The notes beneath the pieces are model-generated. The model saw only the letters and a program-made list of their open reading frames with translations. It searched no databases and had not been told where the DNA came from. A DNA stretch of 64,000 bases, from assembly GCF_026342355.1 (NCBI RefSeq), contig NZ_JAPEMV010000004.1, positions 558,001 to 622,000 of the forward strand. Reading direction: 5' to 3'. Shown piece after piece: positions 24,743 to 32,567 of this stretch. Position 1 is the stretch's first letter. The number at the start of each line of letters is the position of its first letter. The DNA comes from Streptomyces sp. NBC_00249. Its GTDB lineage: Bacteria > Actinomycetota > Actinomycetes > Streptomycetales > Streptomycetaceae. A program made the translations under genes and the position numbers.

Positions 24743-25648
24743 GTGTTCGATTCACGGCACATACGGACATTCCACGAAGTGGTCGCCGCTGGGTCCTACT
24801 CGGCGGCCGCTCGTGTCCTGGGGTACACCCAGCCCGCCATCACCCAGCAGATGAAGGCACTCGAACGTGCCGTCGGCACCCCGCTGTTCACCCGCGTGGG
24901 CCGCAGGATGAGGCTGACGGAGGCAGGGGAGTCCCTGGCCCGGCACGCCGAGTCCATCCTCGGCAGCCTCTCGGCCGCCGAGGCCCAGCTCAAGGCGTAC
25001 ACCCGGCTGCGTACCGGGCGGGTACGGGTCTGCGGATTCCCCAGCGCCAATGTCACGCTCGTCCCGGAAGCCCTCAGCGGGCTCGCCAAGGAACATCCCG
25101 GCATCCAGGTCGAGCTGTTGGAGGGCGAGCCCCCCGAGTCCCTGCGCCGGCTCCAGCGGGGCGAGTGCGACATCACCCTGGCCTTCACCTACCCGGGCCT
25201 GCACGAGGAGATCCCCGAGGACGTCACCGAGGTCAGGCTGCTGGAGGACCAGCTGACGGTGCTGCTGCCCACCGGCCATCCGCTGGCCCGGCGCCGGGCC
25301 GTGCACCTGGCGGACCTCGCGGAGGAGCAGTGGATCGCGGGGTGTCCGCGCTGCCGGGCCAACCTGCTGCACGAGTGCGCGGAGCTGGGCTTCGTGCCCG
25401 ACATCCGCTTCGCCACCGACGACAACCTGGTGGTTCAGAGCCTGGTCGCGCAGGGGCTGGGCGTGGCGATGATGCCCGCGCTCGTCCTGCCCTCGCTCTC
25501 CCTCAGCAGGGTCTGCGGCCGGGTTCTCCAGCCCGCCGCCCGCCGCCACATCGCCGCGTACGTCTACCGCGACCACCTGCGGATCCCGGCGACGGCCGTG
25601 GTGCTGGAGGAGCTGAAACGGGTCGCGACGAACCGGATCGGCTGCTGA
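24743..25648 (+). CDS. LysR-family transcriptional regulator
   Basis: 301 residues, a normal length. The N-terminal winged helix-turn-helix spans about 1-60 (RHIRTFHEVVAAGSYSAAA, then TQPAITQQMKALER). The effector domain lies at about 90-295 and includes a CPRCRANLLHEC segment with three cysteines near 206-217, which could sense redox state or thiols. It lies just upstream of, and in the same direction as, the cysteine dioxygenase and YeiH genes. YeiE, the LysR next to yeiH in enterobacteria, responds to sulfite, so a similar role is plausible. GTG start at 24743. Confidence 0.93.
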   Translation: MFDSRHIRTFHEVVAAGSYSAAARVLGYTQPAITQQMKALERAVGTPLFTRVGRRMRLTEAGESLARHAESILGSLSAAEAQLKAYTRLRTGRVRVCGFPSANVTLVPEALSGLAKEHPGIQVELLEGEPPESLRRLQRGECDITLAFTYPGLHEEIPEDVTEVRLLEDQLTVLLPTGHPLARRRAVHLADLAEEQWIAGCPRCRANLLHECAELGFVPDIRFATDDNLVVQSLVAQGLGVAMMPALVLPSLSLSRVCGRVLQPAARRHIAAYVYRDHLRIPATAVVLEELKRVATNRIGC

Positions 25649-25677
25649 GGCCGCCACTCCAGCAGCTCTCGATCCAT

Positions 25678-25688
25678 AAGCTGTGCTT
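25678..25688. promoter_or_regulatory. small inverted repeat, possible LysR site
   Basis: AAGC-TGT-GCTT, 60 bases before the cysteine dioxygenase ATG. It is short and could be chance, but it lies in the only gap between the LysR gene and its probable targets. Confidence 0.3.
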
Positions 25689-25747
25689 GGGATTTCAGGG
25701 CAGAACTGTCGTTGGACGTGATGGGTGGGCGGGCGGACGCTGCTCCC

Positions 25748-26305
25748 ATGACCACCACCACGCCGGCCCGTACGACCGCGAGGATGGCCGCCCTCGTCAG
25801 CGAGATCCGCAGCGTCGTGGACCGGGGCCTCGCCCCCGACCTCACCGCCTACCTGGTCGGCGAGCGCGTCGCCCCGCACCTGGGGACGCCCGATCTGCTC
25901 ACGCCCGAACAGCGTGAGGGACACGCCGACCGGTACCGGCAGCACATCCTGCACACCGAGCCGGACGGCAGCTTCTCGGTGGTGGCCCTGGTGTGGCTGC
26001 CGGGGCAGGAGACCTCCATCCACGACCACGTGTCCTGGTGCGTCGCCGGGGTCCACGAGGGCACGGAGAGCGAGATCCGCTACCGGCTGGCCCCCGCCAC
26101 GGTGCCCGGCGCAGCGGCCCGGCTCATGCCGACCGAGCAGGTGGTCAACGCCCAGGGCGACGTCTGCGGCTTCGCCCCGCCCGGGGACATCCACAAGGTC
26201 CGCAACTCCTGTCGTACGACGGCGACCTCCCTGCACGTCTACGGAGCCGACGTGGCGCGGCTGGGCAGCAGCGTCCGCCGCGTCTACCCCGAACCGACCG
26301 GCTGA
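25748..26305 (+). CDS. cysteine dioxygenase-type cupin enzyme
   Basis: 185 residues from ATG 25748. The cupin core shows HDHVSWCVAGVHEG, with HxH plus the following Cys and Glu, and a third His in DIHKVRN. These fit the iron site of cysteine dioxygenase, which oxidises cysteine to cysteine sulfinate. Bacterial enzymes of this group can also act on 3-mercaptopropionate, so the substrate is inferred. The stop overlaps the ATG of the next gene (TGATG), so it is coupled to a YeiH-type exporter. This supports a role in thiol catabolism that releases sulfite. Confidence 0.87.
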   Translation: MTTTTPARTTARMAALVSEIRSVVDRGLAPDLTAYLVGERVAPHLGTPDLLTPEQREGHADRYRQHILHTEPDGSFSVVALVWLPGQETSIHDHVSWCVAGVHEGTESEIRYRLAPATVPGAAARLMPTEQVVNAQGDVCGFAPPGDIHKVRNSCRTTATSLHVYGADVARLGSSVRRVYPEPTG

Positions 26306-27363
26306 TGGCCCTCCTGAACCGTGCCGTCCACCGGCCGGTAGGGGTGGGCCGGGGCGATGTTTCACGTGAAACGTCCACCTCCTGGCCCGGGTTGCTCCTC
26401 GCTGCCACCGGCGCGCTGGTGGCGTGGTGCGTGCACCTGCTGGTCCCCACCGTTCCGATGCTGACCGCCTCGGTGGTCCTCGGGATCGCCGTGGCGCACC
26501 TTCCCGGCCTACGGGGCTTCGTACGCGGACCGGCCCGCCCGGGTCTGTCGCTGGCGGGCCGTCGGCTCATGCGGATCGGCATCGTGCTGCTGGGCCTGGG
26601 GCTCGGACTGGACCAGGTGGTCCGGCTGGGCTGGGCCACGGTGGCGATGGTGAGCGCGGTGGTGGCCGCCACCTTCTTCGGCACGATCTGGCTCGGCCGC
26701 CGCCTCGGGCTCCCCGGTGATCAGCCCCTGCTGATCGCCACCGGGTACTCGATCTGCGGGGCCTCGGCCATCGGCGCGGTCAGCGAGGTGTCGGGCAGTG
26801 ACGAGGAGGATGTGGCCGCCTCGGTGGCGCTCGTGACCCTCTGCGGAACCCTCGCCATAGCGGTACTCCCGCTCCTCCAGGGCCCGTTGGGGCTCTCCGA
26901 CCCGTCCTTCGGGCGCTGGGTGGGAGCGAGCGTCCACGATGTCGGCCAGGTGGTCGCGACCGCGCAGACCGCGGGGCCGGGCGCGCTGGGTGAGGCCGTC
27001 CTGGTCAAGCTGATGCGGGTGGCGCTGCTGGCCCCGCTGGTGGCGGCGGTGGCCTTCTCGATGCGTGCCCGGAGGCGCGGGGTGCGCACCTCCTCCGGGA
27101 AGCGTCCGGCCCCCGTGCCGCTGTTCGTCGCCGGATTCCTGCTGGCGGCCGGGCTGCGGGCCACGGGCGTCCTCCCGACGGCAGCCCTGGAGTGGGCGCA
27201 CACCGCACAGGAGGCCTTGCTGGCGGCGGCCCTGTTCGGGCTGGGGAGCGCGGTGCACCTGCCGACGCTCGCCCGGACCGGAGGGCGGGCCGCGCTGCTG
27301 GGGCTGGGGGCGTGGGTGATGGTGGCCGGGGTCTCGTACGCCGGGGTCCTGCTCACCGTATGA
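26305..27363 (+). CDS. YeiH-family putative sulfate/sulfite exporter
   Basis: 352 residues with about ten transmembrane segments. The family signature GYSICGASAIGAVSEV lies near 149-164, and SVHDVGQVVATAQ follows near 213. Related proteins (UPF0324/YeiH) are linked to sulfur oxyanion or sulfonate efflux. ATG 26305 overlaps the dioxygenase stop. Residues 19-23, VSRET, before the first membrane segment, come from an exact parS site. In context it would remove sulfite formed from cysteine sulfinate. Confidence 0.88.
   Translation: MALLNRAVHRPVGVGRGDVSRETSTSWPGLLLAATGALVAWCVHLLVPTVPMLTASVVLGIAVAHLPGLRGFVRGPARPGLSLAGRRLMRIGIVLLGLGLGLDQVVRLGWATVAMVSAVVAATFFGTIWLGRRLGLPGDQPLLIATGYSICGASAIGAVSEVSGSDEEDVAASVALVTLCGTLAIAVLPLLQGPLGLSDPSFGRWVGASVHDVGQVVATAQTAGPGALGEAVLVKLMRVALLAPLVAAVAFSMRARRRGVRTSSGKRPAPVPLFVAGFLLAAGLRATGVLPTAALEWAHTAQEALLAAALFGLGSAVHLPTLARTGGRAALLGLGAWVMVAGVSYAGVLLTV
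26359..26372. other. parS site inside the yeiH-type gene
   Basis: Exact GTTTCACGTGAAAC, read as VSRET in the cytosolic N-terminal tail. The next flanking base is G rather than the preferred A. Confidence 0.93.
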
Positions 27364-27549
27364 CGGTTCGACACAGGGGGAGTTGGCCATTTCCTGGCCG
27401 GAACCGACCGAACGTCCGGACTGCCTCCTGACATCTCCGGGCCCTCGTGCGACTCTGCCCCGCACGGCGAACAGCCGATCCGCACCGACAGTTCTTCACC
27501 CCCACCCTGCCCGGGTCCACCGGTCCGGGCACGGCAGAAGGAGTCCTGC

Positions 27550-28503
27550 GTGAATCGTCATCGCACGGCGCCGTCCGTCCTCCTCGCCGCGGGAGCCCTG
27601 ATCGCGGGGGCCCTGACGGCGGCCTCCCCGTCGGCGGCCGCGGAGTCACCCGCCGACTCACCCGCCTCGTTCCGGCAGCAGCAGACCCCGGGCTTCTGGA
27701 CGGCGGAGCGGATGCGGGCGGCCACCCCGCTCGATGTCACGGCGTCCCCCGGGCGCACCGGCGCGGTCCGTCCGGCCCCGGCCGCCGCCCCCACCCGGGT
27801 GGCCCCCACCTCCCCCACGGCCTTCCCCCAGGCCGGCGGTGCCTGGACGGGCGGCGGGGCGGTCGTGAAGACCTCGGGCCGGGTCTTCTTCACCATGGGT
27901 GACCGGACGGCCTCCTGCTCCGGCGACTCGGTCACCAGTGCCAACGGCAGCACCGTCATCACCGCCGGCCACTGCGTGAAGTACCAGGGCGCCTGGCACA
28001 CCAACTGGGTCTTCGTCCCGGCCTACGACAACGGCAACGCCCCCTACGGCCAGTGGCAGGCGACCAAGACCTTCGCCACCGACCAGTGGGCGGCGAGCGA
28101 GGACATGAACATGGACGTCGGCCTGGCCGTCGTCGCCCCGCAGAACGGCCAGAAGCTCAGTCAGGTCGTCGGCGCCCAGGGCATCCTCTTCAACGGCGGG
28201 TACAGCAAGAAGATGTACTCCTTCGGCTTCCCCGCGGCAGCGCCCTACGACGGCACCAAGCTCGTCTACTGCAGCGGCAACAGCGGCAAGGACTTCCTGC
28301 TGACCAAGGACCACAGCCTGGCCTGCAACATGACGGGCGGCTCCAGCGGCGGCCCCTGGTTCCAGGACTTCAACGAGACGACGGGCCTGGGCACCCAGGT
28401 CTCGGTGAACAGCTTCGGCTACAACTTCCTGCCGAACCGGATGTTCGGCCCGTACTTCGGCAACGAGGCGAAGGCCGCCTACGACAAGGCCCAGACCTCC
28501 TGA
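27550..28503 (+). CDS. secreted trypsin-like serine protease
   Basis: 317 residues. A signal peptide of about 31 residues ends near SAAAES, and a propeptide-like Pro/Ala region extends to about 95. The catalytic triad is seen in TAGHCV (His), NMDVGLAV (Asp) and GGSSGGPWF (Ser). Four cysteines (TASCSG, GHC, VYCSG, ACNM) can form two disulfides. Such extracellular proteases break down proteins for nutrition. AAGGAG lies six bases before GTG 27550. The gene stands alone between the exporter and a tRNA. Confidence 0.93.
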   Translation: MNRHRTAPSVLLAAGALIAGALTAASPSAAAESPADSPASFRQQQTPGFWTAERMRAATPLDVTASPGRTGAVRPAPAAAPTRVAPTSPTAFPQAGGAWTGGGAVVKTSGRVFFTMGDRTASCSGDSVTSANGSTVITAGHCVKYQGAWHTNWVFVPAYDNGNAPYGQWQATKTFATDQWAASEDMNMDVGLAVVAPQNGQKLSQVVGAQGILFNGGYSKKMYSFGFPAAAPYDGTKLVYCSGNSGKDFLLTKDHSLACNMTGGSSGGPWFQDFNETTGLGTQVSVNSFGYNFLPNRMFGPYFGNEAKAAYDKAQTS

Positions 28504-28575
28504 CCCACCCCCTCCCCGGACCGCCCGCAACACCCACCCCACCCACCCCCACATCCCGGTACTCTGTACCGGCCA

Positions 28576-28660
28576 GGTGGGTTGCCCGAGCGGCCTAAGG
28601 GAACGGTCTTGAAAACCGTCGTGGCGCGAGTCACCGTGGGTTCAAATCCCACACCCACCG
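28576..28660 (+). tRNA. tRNA-Ser (anticodon TGA)
   Basis: 85 bases with a 7-base acceptor stem GGTGGGT/ACCCACC, a long serine-type variable arm and T-loop TTCAAAT. The anticodon loop CTTGAAA sits between ACGGT and ACCGT and gives TGA. CCA is encoded at 28661-28663. It reads the UCA codon, rare in this genome. Confidence 0.97.
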
Positions 28661-28684
28661 CCAGGTCAGCGAACGTGCTGTTCA

Positions 28685-28716
28685 GAAGGGGCGCCCCGGA
28701 TCCGGGGCGCCCCTTC
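28685..28716. terminator. terminator after tRNA-Ser(TGA)
   Basis: A perfect 32-base palindrome of two 16-base arms (GAAGGGGCGCCCCGGA and its complement) with no spacer, followed by a T-containing run. Confidence 0.9.
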
Positions 28717-28936
28717 GTCGTTCCTGCTGTATCCGCAGGTCAGGCGCCCTGTGCTGGTTGATGGCTGCCGTGGGCTTGTCAGATGAGCCGCATCGGTTCT
28801 GGGCCGTCCGAGTGGTGTTTGTCGGAAGATCGGCGCGCGTCGTGGGGGCGGTGCGGTTGCGGCCACATCATGACGAATGTATGCAGATCCGCCCGTCGGA
28901 ACATCCGTCGGAACATCGCGAAATGAGGCGCTCGTC

Positions 28937-29284
28937 ATGACCCACCGCAGCGGCATCACGTCGATCTGGGCCACTGTCCTCGCCGCCCTCGTGGCGCTCC
29001 TGGCCGCTCTCGGCCTCGGTGGGAAGGCGGCTCCGGCCGCCGCGGCCGCGCCGGTCGCCGGGCCGGCGGTCCCCGCGGTGCGCCGGCCGGTCGCCGTGGC
29101 CCGGCGGACGTGGCGGGCGATGATGCGGGGCGGTTCGCTGCCTCCGACGATCAAGCAGCGCATCCGGGCCGAGGCGCACGGCAAGTCCCCCTCGGTGCGA
29201 CGCTCGACCACCGCGGCGGCCCTGGCCTCCGACGCCGTCCGCACCGCCGTGACCAACCAGGGACGGCTCGCGCTCGCCGCCTAG
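28937..29284 (+). CDS. small secreted or anchored protein (DUF6344-like)
   Basis: 115 residues from ATG 28937. One hydrophobic N-terminal segment (about 9-29) is followed by an Ala/Pro-rich linker, a basic region, and the conserved-looking block SLPPTIKQRIRAEAHGKSPSVR near 73-93. I recall this block from Streptomyces proteins labelled DUF6344, whose function is unknown. A GAGG lies eight bases before the ATG. Longer in-frame starts lack a ribosome site. It is the last gene before a 650-base repeat-rich gap. Confidence 0.7.
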   Translation: MTHRSGITSIWATVLAALVALLAALGLGGKAAPAAAAAPVAGPAVPAVRRPVAVARRTWRAMMRGGSLPPTIKQRIRAEAHGKSPSVRRSTTAAALASDAVRTAVTNQGRLALAA

Positions 29285-29352
29285 CGGGTCGTGGCGTGCT
29301 GGTCCCGGTGCGTCTGCGTGTGTGCGGGCGAGTACGGGTGCGGGGCCTGGAA

Positions 29353-29382
29353 CAGGTGCAGGTGCAGGTGCAGGTGCAGGTG
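29353..29382. repeat. CAGGTG hexamer array
   Basis: Five exact CAGGTG copies in tandem. Confidence 0.92.
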
Positions 29383-29404
29383 TAGGGCCCGGTGCAGGTC
29401 CGGG

Positions 29405-29466
29405 CGTACGGAAGAGGCGTACGGAAGAGGCGTACGGAAGAGGCGTACGGAAGAGGCGTACGGCAG
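29405..29466. repeat. 13-base tandem repeat CGTACGGAAGAGG
   Basis: Four exact units (29405-29456) and a degenerate fifth. Each unit contains the palindrome CGTACG, so these palindromes recur every 13 bases. Confidence 0.93.
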
Positions 29467-29932
29467 ACGTACGAGAGCAGGCGCTGGAGCCCGGTCGGTC
29501 ACGGCCGTGGATCGCGCCGCGCAGTGCCCCCGGGAGTGGGGCACAGGGGGATCGCCCCGGCGGACGCCGGGGGCGCACGGGGGGCGTGAAGCTTGGCAGG
29601 GCAGGGTCGCAGGCCCGGGAGACGGTGGGGTTCCCGGACGGCGCGGCCCACTTCGGCATGTCCGGGGCCGGCGGGTTTGGCGGAACGGTTCGCCTCTTGC
29701 GCGGCAAGGGGTCCACCGGTGCGAGGCCGCTGACCTGGGGCGTCGGTAGCGCGAATGGGGTTTATCCGGTGTTGGTCATGCTTGCGGGGGAATAGGAGGC
29801 TGCGGGGTGGTTCGCCGGGGATTCGGTGGGCAACTCTGGTCTCGCGACGTCGTCACCAACACGGAACGACCGAGGCGGTCGGCCAACTGCCTTGGGGAAC
29901 ACCCGACTTCGGTTTCCTGGAGGATTCAGAAA

Positions 29933-30244
29933 ATGGCAAGCATCCGCACCGCCCGCGTCATCGCCGCCGTCGCCGCCCTCCCCCTCGCCGTCGCGCTCTT
30001 CGGCGGGGTGGCCTCGGCCGACAACGGCTCCTTCGCGAACGACGGATCGAATGCGAGCGTCGCCAGCATCATCGGCAGTGGTGTGGGCGGCAGCAACCAC
30101 GGCAACTCCTCCACCTCGCAGCAGGTGGCCACCGGCTCCGGTGCGTCCAACCAGAACAACACCGCGCAGGTCAACGGCTCGGCCTTCACGGCGATCCACC
30201 AGGCCAACTCCAACGTCGCGGTGAACTTCCACCCCTGGTGGTAG
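29933..30244 (+). CDS. small secreted Asn/Ser/Gly/Gln-rich protein
   Basis: 103 residues. A signal peptide of about 29 residues (RTARVIAAVAALPLAVALF, cleavage after ASA) leaves a mature chain of about 74 residues beginning DNGSFANDGSN. The chain is low-complexity and polar, with spaced Gln/Asn (SQQVATGSGASNQNNTAQVNGS), no cysteine, and an aromatic end FHPWW. It is neither a chaplin nor a rodlin by motif, but its composition recalls secreted amyloid-forming surface proteins. GGAGG lies 9 bases before ATG 29933, and a strong terminator follows, so it is transcribed alone. Confidence 0.82.
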   Translation: MASIRTARVIAAVAALPLAVALFGGVASADNGSFANDGSNASVASIIGSGVGGSNHGNSSTSQQVATGSGASNQNNTAQVNGSAFTAIHQANSNVAVNFHPWW

Positions 30245-30270
30245 CCGCTTCCTGAGTCGCACCGACCACT

Positions 30271-30322
30271 GAGGGCGCCCGTACGACCGGACCGGCTGGG
30301 GTCCGGTAGTGCGGGCGCCCTC
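30271..30322. terminator. long terminator hairpin
   Basis: Outer stem GAGGGCGCCC with GGGCGCCCTC, and inner stem CCGGACC with GGGTCCGG. It ends the gene for the small secreted protein. Confidence 0.9.
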
Positions 30323-30385
30323 GCGCGCGCCCTCGTGTGCGCCCCGGTCCCGCCGGCCCTCGCGACGACCTTGACATCCGCGAGC

Positions 30386-30406
30386 AATCTGACGGACAGT
30401 CAGGTT
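30386..30406. promoter_or_regulatory. operator candidate of the steroid-type operon
   Basis: AATCTGAC-GGACA-GTCAGGTT: arms match at seven of eight positions, including perfect CTGAC/GTCAG. A TTGACA hexamer lies just upstream at 30371-30376, and the operon's first GTG is 35 bases downstream. The form fits a TetR-type repressor; no regulator gene is adjacent. Confidence 0.6.
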
Positions 30407-30440
30407 TACTCGTTGGATGTGACGCCGGGAGGCCCCAGCC

Positions 30441-31592
30441 GTGCACCTCGCCCCGTCCGAAGGCCAGTTGCGGCTCCGTGCCGAACTGCGCGCGTACTTC
30501 AGGAACCTGCTGCCCGACGGGGTGCCCGAGGACCCGGCCGCCCAGCGGGCCCTGCTGCGCCGCATCGGCGCCGACGGTCTCCTCGGCCTCGGCTGGCCCG
30601 TCGAGTACGGCGGCCAAGGACGGGGACCGGACGAGCAGTTCGTGTTCTTCGACGAGGCCTACCGGGCCGGCGCGCCCGTCTCCATGGTCACCCTCAACAC
30701 CGTCGGCCCCACCCTCATGAAGTACGGGACCCAGGAGCAGAAGGACTACTTCCTGCCCCGCATCCTCAGGGGCGAGCTCGTCTTCGCCATCGGCTACTCC
30801 GAGCCCGAGGCCGGCACCGACCTGGCGTCCCTGCGCACCCGGGCCGTCCGCGACGGCGGGGACTGGGTGGTCGACGGGCAGAAGATCTTCACCTCCAACG
30901 CCCAGAACGCGGACTGGATCTGGCTGGCCTGCCGCACCGACCCCGAGGCCCCCAAGCACAAGGGCATCTCGATCGTCCTGGTCCCCACCGACAGCCCCGG
31001 CTTCTCCTGGACCCCGATCGACACGGTCGGCGGACTCACCACCACGGCCACCTACTACGACGGCATCCGGGTCCCGGCGGGCAACCTCGTCGGCCCCGAA
31101 CACGGCGGCTGGGGCCTGATCACCAACCAGCTCAACCACGAGCGCGTCGCCCTCGCCGCCATCGGCATGCAGGCGGAGGACTTCTACGAAGCCGCCCTCG
31201 CCCACGCCCGCACCCCCGACCCGGACACCGGGGAGCGCCCGGCCGACCGGCCCTGGGTGCGTTCCCGCCTGGCCGAGGCGCACGCCCGGCTGGCCGCCGT
31301 ACGCCTCCTCAACTGGCGCCTCGTCCAGGACGTGGGAGCGGGCACCCTGGCCCCCGGCGACGCCAGCGGGGTGAAGTTCCTCGGCACCGAGTCCACCGTC
31401 GAGGTCTACCGGATCTGCCAGGAGGCGGTCGGGGAGGAGGCCCTCCTGCGGGGGCCGGAGGCCTTCGCGGGCGGCGAGCTGGAGCGGATGAACCGGGCCG
31501 CCCAGATCAACACCTTCGGCGGCGGGGTCAGCGAGGTCCAGCGGGAGATCGTCGCCATGATGCGGCTCGGCATGAAGGGGAGGAAGCGATGA
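30441..31592 (+). CDS. acyl-CoA dehydrogenase (ChsE2/FadE29-like)
   Basis: 383 residues with a full acyl-CoA dehydrogenase architecture: helical N-domain (about 1-115), middle beta-domain with FAIGYSEPEAGTDLASLRT near 115-135, and C-terminal helical domain ending in a REIVAMMRLGMKGRKR tail. In the mycobacterial igr operon, two different dehydrogenases form an alpha2beta2 enzyme that oxidises the three-carbon side chain of a steroid CoA thioester. The gene order here, with a second dehydrogenase two genes on, fits that pairing. GTG 30441 has GGGAGG upstream. The stop overlaps the next ATG. Confidence 0.87.
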   Translation: MHLAPSEGQLRLRAELRAYFRNLLPDGVPEDPAAQRALLRRIGADGLLGLGWPVEYGGQGRGPDEQFVFFDEAYRAGAPVSMVTLNTVGPTLMKYGTQEQKDYFLPRILRGELVFAIGYSEPEAGTDLASLRTRAVRDGGDWVVDGQKIFTSNAQNADWIWLACRTDPEAPKHKGISIVLVPTDSPGFSWTPIDTVGGLTTTATYYDGIRVPAGNLVGPEHGGWGLITNQLNHERVALAAIGMQAEDFYEAALAHARTPDPDTGERPADRPWVRSRLAEAHARLAAVRLLNWRLVQDVGAGTLAPGDASGVKFLGTESTVEVYRICQEAVGEEALLRGPEAFAGGELERMNRAAQINTFGGGVSEVQREIVAMMRLGMKGRKR

Positions 31593-32566
31593 CCACGCCC
31601 ACGCCCGCAGCGGACGGATCCGGCGCAGCCGCCGACACCGACGCCGCCGAGCGGGACGACGACCGGTTCCACGCGCTGCTCAAGGCCTTCGAGGGCCGCC
31701 CGGCCGCCACCGGGGGCCGGGCCAAGGACCCGGTCAACGAGCCGATGATCCGCCACTGGTGCGAGGCGATGGGCGACGCCAACCCCGCCTACACCGGCCC
31801 CGCCGCCATCGCCCCGCCCACCATGCTCCAGGCCTGGACGATGGGCGGGCTCTCCGGCCACACCGACCGCTCCTCCGCCTACGAGGAGCTGTTCGAGCTC
31901 CTCGACGGCGCGGGCTGCACCTCGGTGGTCGCCACCGACTGCGAGCAGGAGTACCTGCGTCCGCTGCGCCCCGGGGACACGGTGACCTTCGACGCCGTGA
32001 TCGAGTCGGTCTCCCCGCGCAAGACGACCAAGCTGGGCACCGGCCACTTCGTGACCACCCGGATGGACGTGCACGCGAACGGCGCCCTCGCCGGTACGCA
32101 CCGCTTCCGCATCCTGAAGTACGCCCCGGCGGCGAAACCCCGCCCCGCGCCGCCCGCCCCGGAGAAGCCGCGCCGCCCGCGCCCCGTGGTCAACCGCGAC
32201 AACCAGGGCTTCTGGGACGGTGTCCGCGAGCACAAGCTGCTGATCCAGCGCTGCACCGCCTGTCGCACCCTGCGCTTCCCCTGGCTCCCCGGCTGCAACG
32301 CCTGCTCCTCCCCCGACTGGGACACCGTCGAGGCGAGCGGCGCGGGCACGGTCTTCTCGTACGTCGTCATGCACCACCCGCCGTTCCCCGCTTTTGACCC
32401 TCCGTACGCGGTGGCCCTGGTCGAGCTCGTCGAGGGCGTCCGCATGGTCAGCAACATCACCGGTGTCCCCTACGACAAGGTCCGCATCGGCCTCCCCGTC
32501 CAGCTGGAGTTCCTGCGTGTCGACGACGCGCTCGAACTCCCCGTCTTCCGAGGAGGAGCGGGCTGA
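31589..32566 (+). CDS. MaoC-like N-domain fused to DUF35 OB-fold (ChsH2-like)
   Basis: 325 residues from ATG 31589, overlapping the previous stop as ATGA. The N-terminal half (about 25-185) is a MaoC/hot-dog domain that lacks the usual catalytic Asp-His pair: NEPMIRHWCEAMGDANPAY has no His at the expected place. The C-terminal half (about 205-320) is DUF35: a zinc ribbon with CTACRTLRFPWLPGCNAC, then an OB-fold. In mycobacteria ChsH2 pairs with ChsH1 to hydrate the enoyl-CoA, and its DUF35 part binds Ltp2; both partners are encoded just downstream. Confidence 0.9.
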   Translation: MTTPTPAADGSGAAADTDAAERDDDRFHALLKAFEGRPAATGGRAKDPVNEPMIRHWCEAMGDANPAYTGPAAIAPPTMLQAWTMGGLSGHTDRSSAYEELFELLDGAGCTSVVATDCEQEYLRPLRPGDTVTFDAVIESVSPRKTTKLGTGHFVTTRMDVHANGALAGTHRFRILKYAPAAKPRPAPPAPEKPRRPRPVVNRDNQGFWDGVREHKLLIQRCTACRTLRFPWLPGCNACSSPDWDTVEASGAGTVFSYVVMHHPPFPAFDPPYAVALVELVEGVRMVSNITGVPYDKVRIGLPVQLEFLRVDDALELPVFRGGAG

Positions 32567-32567
32567 C

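Larger units (their letters stand above)
29285..29932. other. 648-base repeat-rich intergenic region
   Basis: Holds a hexamer array and a 13-base array (annotated separately). Several open frames cross it on both strands, but all consist of repeat-derived or Arg/Pro/Gly-biased sequence without a ribosome site, so I support none of them. The last 160 bases should contain the promoter of the secreted Asn-rich protein. Confidence 0.65.

Noticed and set aside
28576..28936. Integration site or genomic island at tRNA-Ser(TGA)
   Set aside because: No integrase, no direct repeat of the tRNA 3' end, and no shift in base composition beside any of the four tRNA genes.
28666..29256. Minus-strand gene opposite the small DUF6344-like gene
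   Set aside because: Ala/Arg-rich, no ribosome site, and the plus-strand gene has a signal segment, ribosome site and conserved block.
29322..29795. Plus-strand genes across the minisatellites
   Set aside because: The predicted proteins are translated repeats (GAGAGAG, RKRRTEEAYGR) in several frames at once, with no start signal.
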